Source: Rhizoctonia solani
Taxonomy: Eukaryota > Basidiomycota > Agaricomycetes > Cantharellales > Ceratobasidiaceae
Assembly (NCBI RefSeq): GCF_016906535.1
Contig: NC_057382.1
Span: 1 to 64,000 of the forward strand
DNA length: 64,000 bases
Direction: 5' to 3'
The notes beneath the pieces are model-generated. The model was not told where the DNA came from and did not search any database. It saw only the letters and a program-made list of their open reading frames with translations. The translations under genes and the position numbers were made by a program. Positions 32,492 to 42,285 of this stretch are shown here, one piece after another (the stretch's first letter is position 1; every line of letters starts with the position of its first letter).

Positions 32492-32825
32492 GAGAGTGTA
32501 ACAGTAACTGGTGTACGTTTTTACTCCTTTTACACAATGATAAACGTTTGATATATAAGGCTTGTTACAGGTAGTTTAATTTAAAGCCACAATCATCCAG
32601 TTCCATTTAATTGAGCATATAGTAGCCGAACAGGTCATTGAGAACTGGACGCGCACACGGTAATGCAGGAAAATATGCCAAGAAATGACAGGTGAGAAGA
32701 ATAAATAGGGCGCAGTGCACCAACAGCAGGAGATCAATGAGGAAAGACAATAAATAATACAGGTCGGAGACTGAGTTCATATTAGTGCATAAAAACAATA
32801 GGAGAATACGCACATAATAGGTGAG
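32492..32825. other. Convergent intergenic stretch
   Basis: The 334 bp between the transposase stop and the stop of gene X. It should hold both 3' ends. No other feature seen. Confidence 0.5.
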
Positions 32826-32943
32826 CTACGCACCCCGGAAAACAACTTTAACTTTCTTGACTTGTTGGGCGCGGCGCTTGCAAGGAAGTCGCAATGGATC
32901 AAGCCCAGGATTCCCATCGCCGTTGCCATTACCATTACCATTG

Positions 32944-32948
32944 CCGCT
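32944..32948. repeat. R4 target-site duplication, left
   Basis: CCGCT, matched by CCGCT at 39197-39201. Confidence 0.95.
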
Positions 32949-33509
32949 TGTTATAACCTCCTAACATATACCATTAGACTCGCACGATTTTTCTGATATT
33001 TTTAGTATTTTTTACGGACTTGATATCTTTTGTTTTTCGATCACGTGATCTCGGCGCTTATTATGCCGAGATGCCGCGCCGAGATGCCGTGCCAAGGGCG
33101 CTTAGGAGAAAATCCACGCTTCTGCGCAGCCCGCAGCACGCTTCTCATTTGTCTTAGTTACTTCTTTCTCTCACACGCACAGACCATGTAGATAGTGTGC
33201 TTTGTCTATATATACAGCAGGGAAATCGCTTGGAGACACCAAGTCGATTTTACCTTGTCTCATACCATTGAGGAGGAACACCCCCAGCCAGCTAAGTAGC
33301 CGGCCCCCAGTAGTCCAGAAGTTAACCCCGCTTATTATGCTCACCACACCTCCCGGGCTAAGCCCCCTTTGCCAGTAGATAGTAGAACGTTGCCTTACGC
33401 AACCCGTAGAATAGCCTTAGATACAGTAGATTAGATAAGCAGTGTTGTATTAGTTACGGCCTTAAGCGCCCGCCACTAGCGAGTACCCACATTACAGTGG
33501 TGTACAACA
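32949..33509 (+). repeat. R4 5' LTR (561 bp)
   Basis: TGTTATAACC...GTACAACA. Holds CACGTG (33042-33047, inside GATCACGTGATC), the reversed TAAGCGCCG motif just after it, TATATATA (33207-33214) and the predicted transcript start near 33241. Confidence 0.95.
33207..33253 (+). promoter_or_regulatory. R4 core promoter and self-primer
   Basis: TATATATA (33207-33214) is followed 34 bp after its first base by AAGTCGATTTTAC (33241-33253), the word that pairs perfectly with the primer-binding site at 33512-33524. The spacing puts the primer word at or very near the mRNA 5' end. Confidence 0.7.
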
Positions 33510-33511
33510 TT

Positions 33512-33524
33512 GTAAAATCGACTT
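33512..33524 (+). promoter_or_regulatory. R4 primer-binding site, self-priming type
   Basis: GTAAAATCGACTT begins two bases after the LTR and is a perfect 13-nt complement of 33241-33253. Confidence 0.75.
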
Positions 33525-34027
33525 TTGTAGGCTTGATCGACAACGAGAAGCGCCCCTGTACTAGCACGAGGGAAAATATCTGAACGGACTCCCCTTTCGA
33601 CTAGAATAATCAAAAAGTTGTTGGTCCCAGATAGTACCAAATTGCTATAAGGCAGACGGTGTCTAATCGCCCGCATACCACGTGTTTCGCCAGAACACAG
33701 CAGATAGCGACCCTAGACAGCTGATTCACCCGCTTGCTAAAAACCCGCTCATATCACGATCGCCAGATCTGTTGATTTGTTGTAGGGGTAGTTCAACGCT
33801 AGGTGTCTGACGCAAGGGTTTAGCGTTCACACTCTGCACAAAAACCGCTCATAAGTCCTGTCACAGGCACTCTATTCCCCCACGCCGTTCCAAACATTCC
33901 ATCCACACGCTCTGGCGTCCCCCATCCATACTCCCGTCCCCCCAGTCGATCCTCTCAATGTTCTGTGGCAACCCGCTCCCAACCACCCTCTCGCGGCCCA
34001 TCACCCCCTCCGCAACACTTGCCCGGA

Positions 34028-35215
34028 ATGGAACCGGAACCGTCCATTACCACTCTCCTCGAGGCTATCAACGCCCTTGCCAACCAAGTCGGGTCCTTGC
34101 AGGCCCAAATCAAATCACAGGACAAGCAAATCACTCAGCTCGTTGCCATATGCAAGGAAACCAACGACCTCGTTGGTGACAAAGACCAGGGCAGAGCCCA
34201 AACCAAGCCTGGCCCATCGACTGGGCCTGTCACCCCTCCAACCCACTCAGGGGGGGAAGCCCACACTCCAGGTACGGTTAGGCCTGGGCTCAAAGCCCCT
34301 TTCCGCCCCTCAAAGGGAACAGGATTTGACTCGGAGGAAGACAAAGAACCAAGGGTCCCCAAAAAGGAGCCTCAAGGAACGCCTAGAAGGCACCTTGGGT
34401 CCCTTACCCCCTTCGATGCTGGATCCAGCGTGAAGAGACCCAAGATGGACCTCCCCGACCCATACAAGGGAGATACCAGGGGACGCAAGGCCACTCAGTG
34501 GCTTGATTGAATGATGCTCTGGGTTGCCCTACATAGGGACCAATTTGACGAGGAGGAGCAAATGGTTGTATGGATCCTGTACCATATGACTGATAAAGCC
34601 GCCGACTGGGCTCTCCCCATCATTGGGGCCATCATCAAGGGCGAAGGCAATCCCCCCACCACCATCCAGGCCTTAACGGCCAAGTTCAAAGAAGCATTTG
34701 CCGACCCCAACGCCAAGCGAGCTGCCGCTAGAAAAATTGCGGCTCTCTCCCAAACAACCACCACCTCCGAGTACGTCACGGAGTTCCGCAATCTCATGGC
34801 GGAATTGGACTGGAACAAGGAGGCCTATATCGCGCAGTTCACGCGAGGCCTCCACTGGAAGGTCAAGGAACTGCTATCAACCAAGGATAGTATTCCCGAT
34901 GAACTCGAGGCAATTTTTGCGGCCTCTATTAAGATTGACAACATTTGCCGCGAAAATGAGGAGAACCGCCCCAAAAAGGCTCCTGCCAAATCCCCGGTCA
35001 CCGCAACCACCTCCATTTCCACCACCACCACTAGGGTTTGCCTATCCGAGGACCCCAACTACGTCACCCCGGAGGAAAGGGACCGCCGCCGCGCATCAGG
35101 ACTATGTGTCAAATGCAGTCAAAAAGGGCATGGAATCAAGCAGTGCCCCAATGGTTGGAAGGCAACTCCCAAGGAAACGGCCAAGGTGGCCCAGGATGAG
35201 TCGGAAAAAGAGTAG
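34028..35215 (+). pseudogene. gag: R4 gag with internal TGA
   Basis: Homologous to R3 Gag over its whole length, starting at the same MEPEP methionine (34028-34030). The Arg codon in QWLDRMMLW is TGA at 34508-34510, a C-to-T change of CGA at a CpG. The remainder is open to TAG 35213-35215 and keeps the zinc knuckle (CVKCSQKGHGIKQC). The region of the slippery heptamer reads G GAA AAA instead of G GGA AAA, which should weaken -1 slippage. An upstream in-frame GCAACCCGCTCC stretch shows that an older start, as in R2, has been lost here (ATG to GTG). Confidence 0.85.
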
Positions 35216-35238
35216 GGCCAAGGATTACCGTCAAAACC

Positions 35239-38200
35239 TTGGTCCCCAAATTAGAATCAACTGTATCTATGTCTGAGTTTGTAAACATTGCTATGGACTC
35301 GAATAAAAAACCACTCCTCTTTCTAGACATGATACTGCAAGACTTTCCAACGGAACCCATAAAAACCCTGGTGGATTCAGGAGCCACTTCCAATTTCATA
35401 TCCCCTTCCCTAGTAGAAAAACTTAAAATACCAAAAACCCAACTCAAAAATCCACAAGTTGTGAGAATGCTAGATGGTACAATATCCCAGACTGGTCGCA
35501 TATGGCACCAGGTACAACTCGCGGTTTTGGCCAATGGCCACCCACATACCATTCCCTTCCTGGTCTGTCCCATTGGAAACACTCCGGCAATACTTGGCAT
35601 GACATGGTTAACTCAGGAGTCACCTCTTATTGACTGGTCCCAAGGCACCATCACATTCCCTGACCAAGCCCAAATAGCCTCAGAAGAAGAAGCAGATCCC
35701 AACCCATTAGCCGACCTGCCCACGGAATACCATGAGTTTGCTAAAGTCTTTGGCAAAGAGGAATTTAAGGTCCTCCCCCCACACAGGGAGTATGATATTG
35801 CCATTGACCTAATTCCCGACGCCAAACTCACTCCTGGACCCATCTACGGCATGACGGACGCAGAATCCAAGGCGCTTAAACTACATATTGAGGAGGAATT
35901 AGCAACGGGCAAGATCCGCCCCAGCACTTCCTCCGCAGGCGCCCCTGTAATGTTTGTTAAGAAGGCGGATGGATCCCTGAGGCTCGTAGTAGACTATCGA
36001 AAACTCAACGATGTCACCCATAAGAACGTCTACCCTCTTCCCAGGCAAGATGACTTAATGGCCAAGCTTAGGAATGCAAAACTGTTTACCAAACTGGATC
36101 TACGATGGGGTTACAACAACGTCAGGATTAGAGAAGGAGATGAATGGAAAACGGCATTCAGAACCAAATACGGGCTATTCGAATACCTGGTAATGCCATT
36201 TGGCCTCACCAACGCCCCTGCCGCCTTCCAGCATTTCATGAATGACTTGTTTAGGGACCTCATCGACGTCACCGTGGTGATATACTTGGATGATATTTTG
36301 ATCTTCTCTGAAAACCCCAAAGAACACCCATCTCATGTCAGGGAAGTCCTGTCCTGGCTATTGAAGAATCAACTATTCTGCAAACTATCCAAGTGCCACT
36401 TCCACGTCACCACGGTAGATTACCTTGGTATTGTTATCTCCCCCGCCGGCTTCTCCATGGACCAGAAGAAGATCGAAGCCGTTACTACGTGGCCCACACC
36501 TAAGACGGTCAAACAGGTCCAGGCCTTCTTAGGGTTTGTTAATTACCTTCAACGGTTCATCCCCAATTTCAGTACGGTAGCACGCCCCCTCCATAATCTC
36601 ACAAAGAAGGAATCCCCTTGGTCATGGGGAAATTCAGAGGAAACTGCGTTCAAGGAATTAAAGGCATTGGTCACTCAATCCCCGGTCCTGATCCACTCCA
36701 ATCCCGAGCTCCCCTACTACCTGGAAACAGACGCTTCGGGAGTAGCGATGGGCGCCATCTTGAGTCAAAGAGGTCCAGATAACCGGCTGCATCCCATTGC
36801 CTATATGTCCAAGTCCTTCTCAGGAGCAGAAGCCAATTACAACACCCACGATAAGGAGCTCCTGGCCATCATCAAAGCGCTAGAGGAATGGAGGATATTC
36901 TTGGAAGCAACGGACAAACCGGTACAGGTCTTCACGGATCATAGGAATCTGGAGTATTGGATGCAGGCACAAACATTTAACCGGAGGCATGCCCAATGGC
37001 GCATATTCCTGAGCAATTTCAACTTTGAGATCCACTATCGCCCAGGAAAGCAATCAGGGAAACCAGACGCCCTGTCCAGACGATTGGACTACGTTGATAC
37101 ATCACCAGAACCAGAGGTAATGCTCCCCGCAGAGGTCTTTGCCAATACATCAGAAGAGGAACTGGAAATTGTCACAGAAATACGCTCCAAGCTAAGGGAA
37201 GATCCATCCCTTGAGCCTATCATCCAATTCCTAACTGAAGACGCGGATAACGCTCCCCCCTCCATTCGGAAGGCTTACAGAGACTACGACTGGGAGGAAG
37301 ACCTACTATGGTATCGAGGGAAACTTGTGGTTCCGGACTCAGAAGCCCTGAAGGAACGATTACTCAGGGAATTCCATGACTCCCCACTAGCGGGTCACCC
37401 AGGCCAACAAAGGACCCTGGAGCTCTTGAGCCGCAACTACTGGTGGCCGGGAATGAAGTCATCCGCCAAGGAATGGGTGGAATGCTGCCCCACTTGTCAA
37501 GCCAATCGTCGTGCCCACAACCCGGTCATAGCCCTAAAACCCTTAGAAGTTCCCCCCTTTCCATTTCACACTATCTCCTATGACTTCATCACGGGTTTTC
37601 CCAAGTCAGAAGGACATGATGCAATCCTGGTAGTCATTGATTCGTTCTCCAAATTAGGCCACTTCATCCCTACCTCGAAAAAGGTTTCAGCAAAGGGCTT
37701 GGCTGATCTCTTTGTCTCCCACATCTGGAAACTTCATGGGCTCCCCGTCAAAACTATATCAGATCAAGGGACTACATTCACAGGGAAATTCCTTAGGGCC
37801 CTCTACCAACGATTAGGGATTAAACCTTCCTTCTCCTTGGCCTACCACCCTGAATCAGACGGCCAGACGGAACGTGTCAACCAATTTATCAAGTTCTACC
37901 TAAGGTCTTATGTAGCAGCAGATCATTCAGATTGGGTTAAGTGGTTACCACTTGCGGAGTATGCCTATAACAACGCCAAGCATTCAGCTACTGGAAAAAC
38001 CCCGTTCGAATTAATTTATGGTAGAAACCCAATCATGAATTTGTCAAACACCCCTGCAAACATCCCAGAAGCAGACCTTGTGGCAGATACCCTAGCCAGG
38101 GAATGGAAGGAAGCCGAAGCAGCCCTCAGAATGAGCAAGGAACGGATGACAAGGGATAAAGGAACAGTCCCGGAATATTCAATAGGGGAAAAAGTCTGGT

Positions 38201-38625
38201 TAGATGGAAAAAACGTAGAACTTAGGACAAATTCCAACAAGTTAGACCCCAAGTGCCTAGGCCCCTTTGAGGTATTAGAGAAGGTATCCAGTCACACGTA
38301 CCGCCTCAAACTGCCGGAAACCCTAAAAATCCACAACGTATTCTATGTGGGTTTGTTATCCAGGGTACACATATCCCCAAGTCAACCATTTCCAGAAAAA
38401 CCCCCTCCTGAAACAATAGAAGGGGAAGAAGAGTATGAGGTGGAACAAATTATCGATTCCAAAAGACAACGGGGAAAATGGTTCTACCTAATCAAATGGA
38501 AGGGTTATGGCCCGGAAGACAATTCCTGGGAACCAGAAGAACTCCTAGAGCACAGCCAAGAGGAAATCCAACGATTCAACAAGTCACAACTGAAAAAGGC
38601 TCGTGACTCCGCCAAGAGCCTTTAA
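35239..38625 (+). CDS. pol: R4 Pol polyprotein with chromodomain
   Basis: Open from the gag overlap to TAA 38623-38625, in the -1 frame relative to gag. The coordinate given is the first conventional alternative start (TTG), but frameshift expression is expected. Counting from there: protease DSG at residues 46-48; RT active site YLDD at 349-352; RNase H Asp in LETDASG at 498; HHCC zinc-binding region near 715-755; and integrase D801, D842 and E878, with exactly 35 residues between the last two. The chromodomain spans about 1066-1105. It is close to R3 Pol throughout. This copy could supply enzymes in trans even though its own gag is broken. Confidence 0.92.
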   Translation: MVPKLESTVSMSEFVNIAMDSNKKPLLFLDMILQDFPTEPIKTLVDSGATSNFISPSLVEKLKIPKTQLKNPQVVRMLDGTISQTGRIWHQVQLAVLANGHPHTIPFLVCPIGNTPAILGMTWLTQESPLIDWSQGTITFPDQAQIASEEEADPNPLADLPTEYHEFAKVFGKEEFKVLPPHREYDIAIDLIPDAKLTPGPIYGMTDAESKALKLHIEEELATGKIRPSTSSAGAPVMFVKKADGSLRLVVDYRKLNDVTHKNVYPLPRQDDLMAKLRNAKLFTKLDLRWGYNNVRIREGDEWKTAFRTKYGLFEYLVMPFGLTNAPAAFQHFMNDLFRDLIDVTVVIYLDDILIFSENPKEHPSHVREVLSWLLKNQLFCKLSKCHFHVTTVDYLGIVISPAGFSMDQKKIEAVTTWPTPKTVKQVQAFLGFVNYLQRFIPNFSTVARPLHNLTKKESPWSWGNSEETAFKELKALVTQSPVLIHSNPELPYYLETDASGVAMGAILSQRGPDNRLHPIAYMSKSFSGAEANYNTHDKELLAIIKALEEWRIFLEATDKPVQVFTDHRNLEYWMQAQTFNRRHAQWRIFLSNFNFEIHYRPGKQSGKPDALSRRLDYVDTSPEPEVMLPAEVFANTSEEELEIVTEIRSKLREDPSLEPIIQFLTEDADNAPPSIRKAYRDYDWEEDLLWYRGKLVVPDSEALKERLLREFHDSPLAGHPGQQRTLELLSRNYWWPGMKSSAKEWVECCPTCQANRRAHNPVIALKPLEVPPFPFHTISYDFITGFPKSEGHDAILVVIDSFSKLGHFIPTSKKVSAKGLADLFVSHIWKLHGLPVKTISDQGTTFTGKFLRALYQRLGIKPSFSLAYHPESDGQTERVNQFIKFYLRSYVAADHSDWVKWLPLAEYAYNNAKHSATGKTPFELIYGRNPIMNLSNTPANIPEADLVADTLAREWKEAEAALRMSKERMTRDKGTVPEYSIGEKVWLDGKNVELRTNSNKLDPKCLGPFEVLEKVSSHTYRLKLPETLKIHNVFYVGLLSRVHISPSQPFPEKPPPETIEGEEEYEVEQIIDSKRQRGKWFYLIKWKGYGPEDNSWEPEELLEHSQEEIQRFNKSQLKKARDSAKSL

Positions 38626-38632
38626 GGGGGGG
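38624..38632 (+). promoter_or_regulatory. R4 polypurine tract
   Basis: AAGGGGGGG, overlapping the pol stop codon and ending three bases before the 3' LTR. It should prime plus-strand DNA synthesis. Confidence 0.85.
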
Positions 38633-38635
38633 CAA

Positions 38636-39196
38636 TGTTATAACCTCCTAACATATACCATTGGACTCGCACGATTTTTCTGATATTTTTAGTATTTTTT
38701 ATGGACTTGATATCTTTTGTTTTTCGATCACGTGATCTCGGCGCTTATTATGCCGAGATGCCGCGCCGAGATGCCGTGCCAAGGGCGCTTAGGAGAAAAT
38801 CCACGCTTCTGCGCAGCCCGCAGCACGCTTCTCATTTGTCTTAGTTACTTCTTTCTCTCACGCGCACAGACCATGTAGATAGTGTGCTTTGTCTATATAT
38901 ACAGCAGGGAAATCGCTTGGAGACACCAAGTCGATTTTACCTTGTCTCATACCATTGAGGAGGAACACCCCCAGCCAGCTAAGTAGCCGGCCCCCAGTAG
39001 TCCAGAAGTTAACCCCGCTTATTACGCTCACCACACCTCCCGGGCTAAGCCCCCTTTGCCAGTAGATAGTAGAACGTTGCCTTACGCAACCCGTAGAATA
39101 GCCTTAGATACAGTAGATTAGATAAGCAGTGTTGTATTAGTTACGGCCTTAAGCGCCCGCCACTAGCAAGTACCCACATTACAGTGGTGTACAACA
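38636..39196 (+). repeat. R4 3' LTR (561 bp)
   Basis: Pairs with 32949-33509; CACGTG at 38729-38734. Confidence 0.95.
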
Positions 39197-39201
39197 CCGC
39201 T
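39197..39201. repeat. R4 target-site duplication, right
   Basis: CCGCT, identical to 32944-32948. Confidence 0.95.
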
Positions 39202-39895
39202 GCTACTTGCCACGCTTGATTTGCGCGCTTTGGTTGCCCAGGGTCTGGTGTTTGATGGTTGATTTGGCCCGGGTATATTTGGCTGCGCAGTCAGGCTGTA
39301 TTGCGCGGCGGCAGCTTCTTGTTCATGAAGCTCTGGTGGTGGAGGCATACTGTTCAAGGGATACAAGCGACCACTTGTCTCACCTTGAAGAGCAGGGTCT
39401 AAAATATAAAGATAAGTGTTTTACCTGACGCATAAATATTCAGCTTACCAATTGGAATATGGGCTTGAGTACCTCCGTTCCTGCCGGGCTGTCCATATAG
39501 ATATCCAGGCTGAAAACCTGGTTGGTACCCTATCGGCAATACGTTGTGTGGCATATATGCAGCCCCGCCTAACTGACCATAGTGCGGGAACGCAGGCTGG
39601 GAAAATGTTGGTGCTTTTGGAGCCGCAGAGGCTACATTGGTGCCAAACCCCATTGACGCACCGGTGTGCATTGCTGTACCCCATGACTGACCAGACCCGG
39701 GGGCATGACTGGGGGCGACTAACAAAGCTGTAGGCACATCCAAAGGGGGCTGACACACTGCATTTCCAGGGGGATGGCATATGTCGGCAGCAAGAAGAGT
39801 AGGTGTCGTAACTGGGGCCGCTTCAATGACCCGGCTCTGCGTAGCTAACGTAATAGAGGGAACAGGGGTATCGGCTGGAGCGTTGGACCTGGAAG

Positions 39896-39960
39896 GCAAG
39901 GGGGATGGCAAGGGGGATGGCGATGGCAATGGCAATGGCAATGGCAAAGGGGACAGATAC
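39896..39960. repeat. GGCAAT/GGCAAGGGGGAT tandem repeats in gene X
   Basis: Short tandem units that code on the minus strand for Pro-Leu and Pro-Ser runs in gene X. Confidence 0.75.
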
Positions 39961-40969
39961 TCCCGTGGTTGAGGTGTGTACCGATCAATAAATTTGTTGA
40001 ATTTTTCTTCTTGGGGGATTTCGTCTAGGTCCGAGTCAATTCGCTTAGCCAATTGTTTGCATGCTTTTGGGTTCGTGCGTTCCCATTCCTTGTCAACAGC
40101 CCAAGCTGGTATCTTCCCTTTCTTGAGCTTAGGTACGTTGTTATTGACCTTATCAAAATCCCGGCGCGTGACCTTTTGATTTCCGCATCGTTTCTTGTTG
40201 TCTTTGTATGCGATATCAAGCGCCCCCAAAAATTGGACAAGCTGAGCAAAGGTTAGTGTTTGTAACTCAAACCCTAAATAGTTACTTGTTACTAACCTTT
40301 GCGACTCGGTACTTGGGTTCCTGAACAACACGGCGGCTCTGATCGTCCGGGTCTGAATATTTGGACGATTGAAAACCGGGATCGCCGGTAAATTCGAATC
40401 CCCCGACTTCAAGTCCCGATCCTTTGAGCGCTGCCATGCGACTTTTAGCTTTCTGCCACAAGCGTAAGTATAATTACTCAATGGAAAAAGCTTGGTACTC
40501 ACCGCATCCTTCCGGGATTGACGTCTGTTCAACATCCTGCGTTTATCCAACCACTCCCGCCCTTCGCCTGCATCTCCCTGGTACTTCTTCCAAACACGAA
40601 GCATTGTCGCATAGACCCCATTTTTAACAACAACTCTCCATTTGGCATTGGTCACAGACTCCAAGTACTTGACGTCGGAAGGGTCCCAGCGGCTCTGGTC
40701 GCGTATCACATCTATGGCGCTCGTCCCCCATTTTTCCCACTCTTTGTCGAACCCACGATCAAAATGCGGGACGAGAATCCCGTTAACAAACCAGACAGCC
40801 TTGCCAGCGTCGTCGAACTTTGCTACAAGCTCGCCGGCATCATTTGCTTGATTTAAGGCGCATAAATCGAGCATGGATTTGAGGGCGTGGCTCTATTGTA
40901 ACAGTAAGTCCTTATTCTAAAACTAGCTGATAAACTTACAGATATAACCATTTGCCGGTGTTGCTCAAA

Positions 40970-41847
40970 TCCGGCGTCTTTCTCAGCCAACAACTTTGCG
41001 CGTTTCTGGCTCCTGGAAGTATTGGCGCAGGAGGATGCATGGGATAACTAGGAACTTCTGATTTTGGCTGAAATAGGACCTATAAAGCTATGTAAGCGGC
41101 TGAATCCTGTGTTAGTACTGACAAGTCTTATACCTTTTCGCCTTCGAGGAGAACCCAACACTTCGTCGCCTCCTTCCTTGTCGTCCGAGTTTGAGTCCGC
41201 CTCCGAACCACCCTTGCCTCCGCCTTTGTCCTCGCTCTTGTCATTTCTCTGCAAACTCTCTGTGTCTTTGGCGGAGTTTGTGCCCACGACCTTGCTAAAC
41301 ACCGGTCTACTCGTTGTAACTAGCATACATGGTAAGCAAAACACAAAATATAATCACATTAGATACTTACTACTCCCCTCCGTCGGAGAATCCGAGTCTT
41401 TGACATTGGCATTGCATATACCTTGTAGGTCGTGCCTTGGCGCGGAAGCTACAATCTTTAGGTAAGCAAAGTAGTCGGTACTTGTGTGCGACTCACCAGG
41501 CTCCAAGTCTAGGACTCGAACGTTCTTCTTGAACACAAACAAGCTCCTTTGCGTACCATTCTTGCGCCCAGTACCCGGCGTTGGGTAAGCAAAGGATGGG
41601 GGGACATCTTGGGACCGGGTAAGCCTTGATTCATGCGCATACATTTGTACTTACGTCTCCCTAACCCCAATGCTGAACTTGATTCTCGGTCAATGCTTGC
41701 GCGCCCAGGGTTGCGCAAACGCACTCGCGAAGTCAACGGTGATCTAGAGGCCAACCTTCGGGGGGCGCTAGGTGGTAGCACAGGGTCTTTGGATATAGAT
41801 GCCCTTTCAGACATTGCAACGTAACAAGTGTACTGAGGAATCCCGAG
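40970..41847. repeat. Left arm of large inverted repeat (878 bp)
   Basis: Reverse complement of 42286-43163 with scattered mismatches. It contains the first exons of gene X. Both arms start at the same base relative to the CTCGGGATTCCTCAG word. Confidence 0.85.
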
Positions 41848-42285
41848 CACAGGACTTCACCCCCTTTTTGACAAAGGGTGTGCGGCGGGCACGGGACTTG
41901 GACGGCACGTGTCCAGCCTTTGCCGAGGCTTGAACTGGACTTTTTTGTCGCGTTTGGTACAGTAATAGACCAGGCTGTCCAGCATTTGTCGATTGTTGGG
42001 ATACAAATGCTGGTCCATTGCTGGACAATATCTCTGCAATGCCTGGGCCCGATGTATATATACACTTTGGGCCTTTCGTTTCTTTGGGATAAATTGAATA
42101 TATTTATTTGATTACATACATAATTGTTTCATCGTTACATTTCAATCCATTACTCTTCAACACCTAAATAGGATGCGCCCACCCTCTCCCAGAAGGGGGA
42201 CGTGTGCGCGTTGTTTGGTATGCTGGTCAGTGCGTCAGAAGCTGCAAATTTCAGGGTACTCACCCAAACACCTACTACCATCAAC
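41848..42285. promoter_or_regulatory. Spacer between inverted arms, likely divergent promoter region
   Basis: 438 bp between two head-to-head copies of the gene X 5' end. It carries copy 2 of the dispersed repeat (41849-41976), an 11-bp inverted repeat CCAGCATTTGT/ACAAATGCTGG (41979-41989 and 42003-42013) and TATATATA near 42054. No coding frame of its own is supported. Confidence 0.5.
41849..41976 (+). repeat. Copy 2 of the ~130-bp dispersed repeat
   Basis: Begins CACAGGACTTCACCCCC exactly at the edge of the left arm and aligns with 21778-21907 in the same orientation. Confidence 0.75.

Larger units (their letters stand above)
32949..39196 (+). mobile_element. R4: complete Ty3/Gypsy chromovirus, 6248 bp
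   Basis: Plus-strand element of the same family as R3 and R1. It has 561-bp LTRs, a self-priming primer-binding site, gag, pol, and a polypurine tract AAGGGGGGG (38624-38632). It is flanked by perfect CCGCT duplications. The LTRs differ at about five positions by eye, all transitions and four of them at CpG. Gag has a nonsense codon and the frameshift heptamer is altered, so this copy probably cannot move on its own although pol is open. Confidence 0.95.
32826..41814 (-). pseudogene. Gene X: unrecognised multi-exon protein split by R4
   Basis: Not a family I recognise. Exon 1 starts at ATG 41812-41814 (MSERASISKDPV). Small exons with GT-AG introns follow through 41655-41050: TPGTGRKNGTQRSLF, an acidic-lysine segment KSEDKGGGKGG, and KRAKLLAEKDAGFEQHRQMV. 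Longer exons (40874-39430) have FNRPNIQTRTIRAA, LVQFLGALDIAYKDNKKRCG and a Pro-Leu/Pro-Ser repeat tract (39896-39960). After the intron near 39400 comes MPPPPELHEQEAAAAQ. R4 then interrupts after SVASSSG, and the frame resumes beyond it with an Asn-Gly repeat and a basic tail (KRRAQQVKKVKVVF), ending at TAG 32826-32828. About 700-800 residues. Its place next to Tnp2 suggests an accessory transposon protein, which is inference. Confidence 0.6.

Noticed and set aside
41848..42285. Idea that the inverted arms are terminal repeats of one transposon
   Set aside because: The arms hold coding exons of gene X, are only 438 bp apart, and the right arm ends at an unrelated R5 insertion; a duplication fits better.
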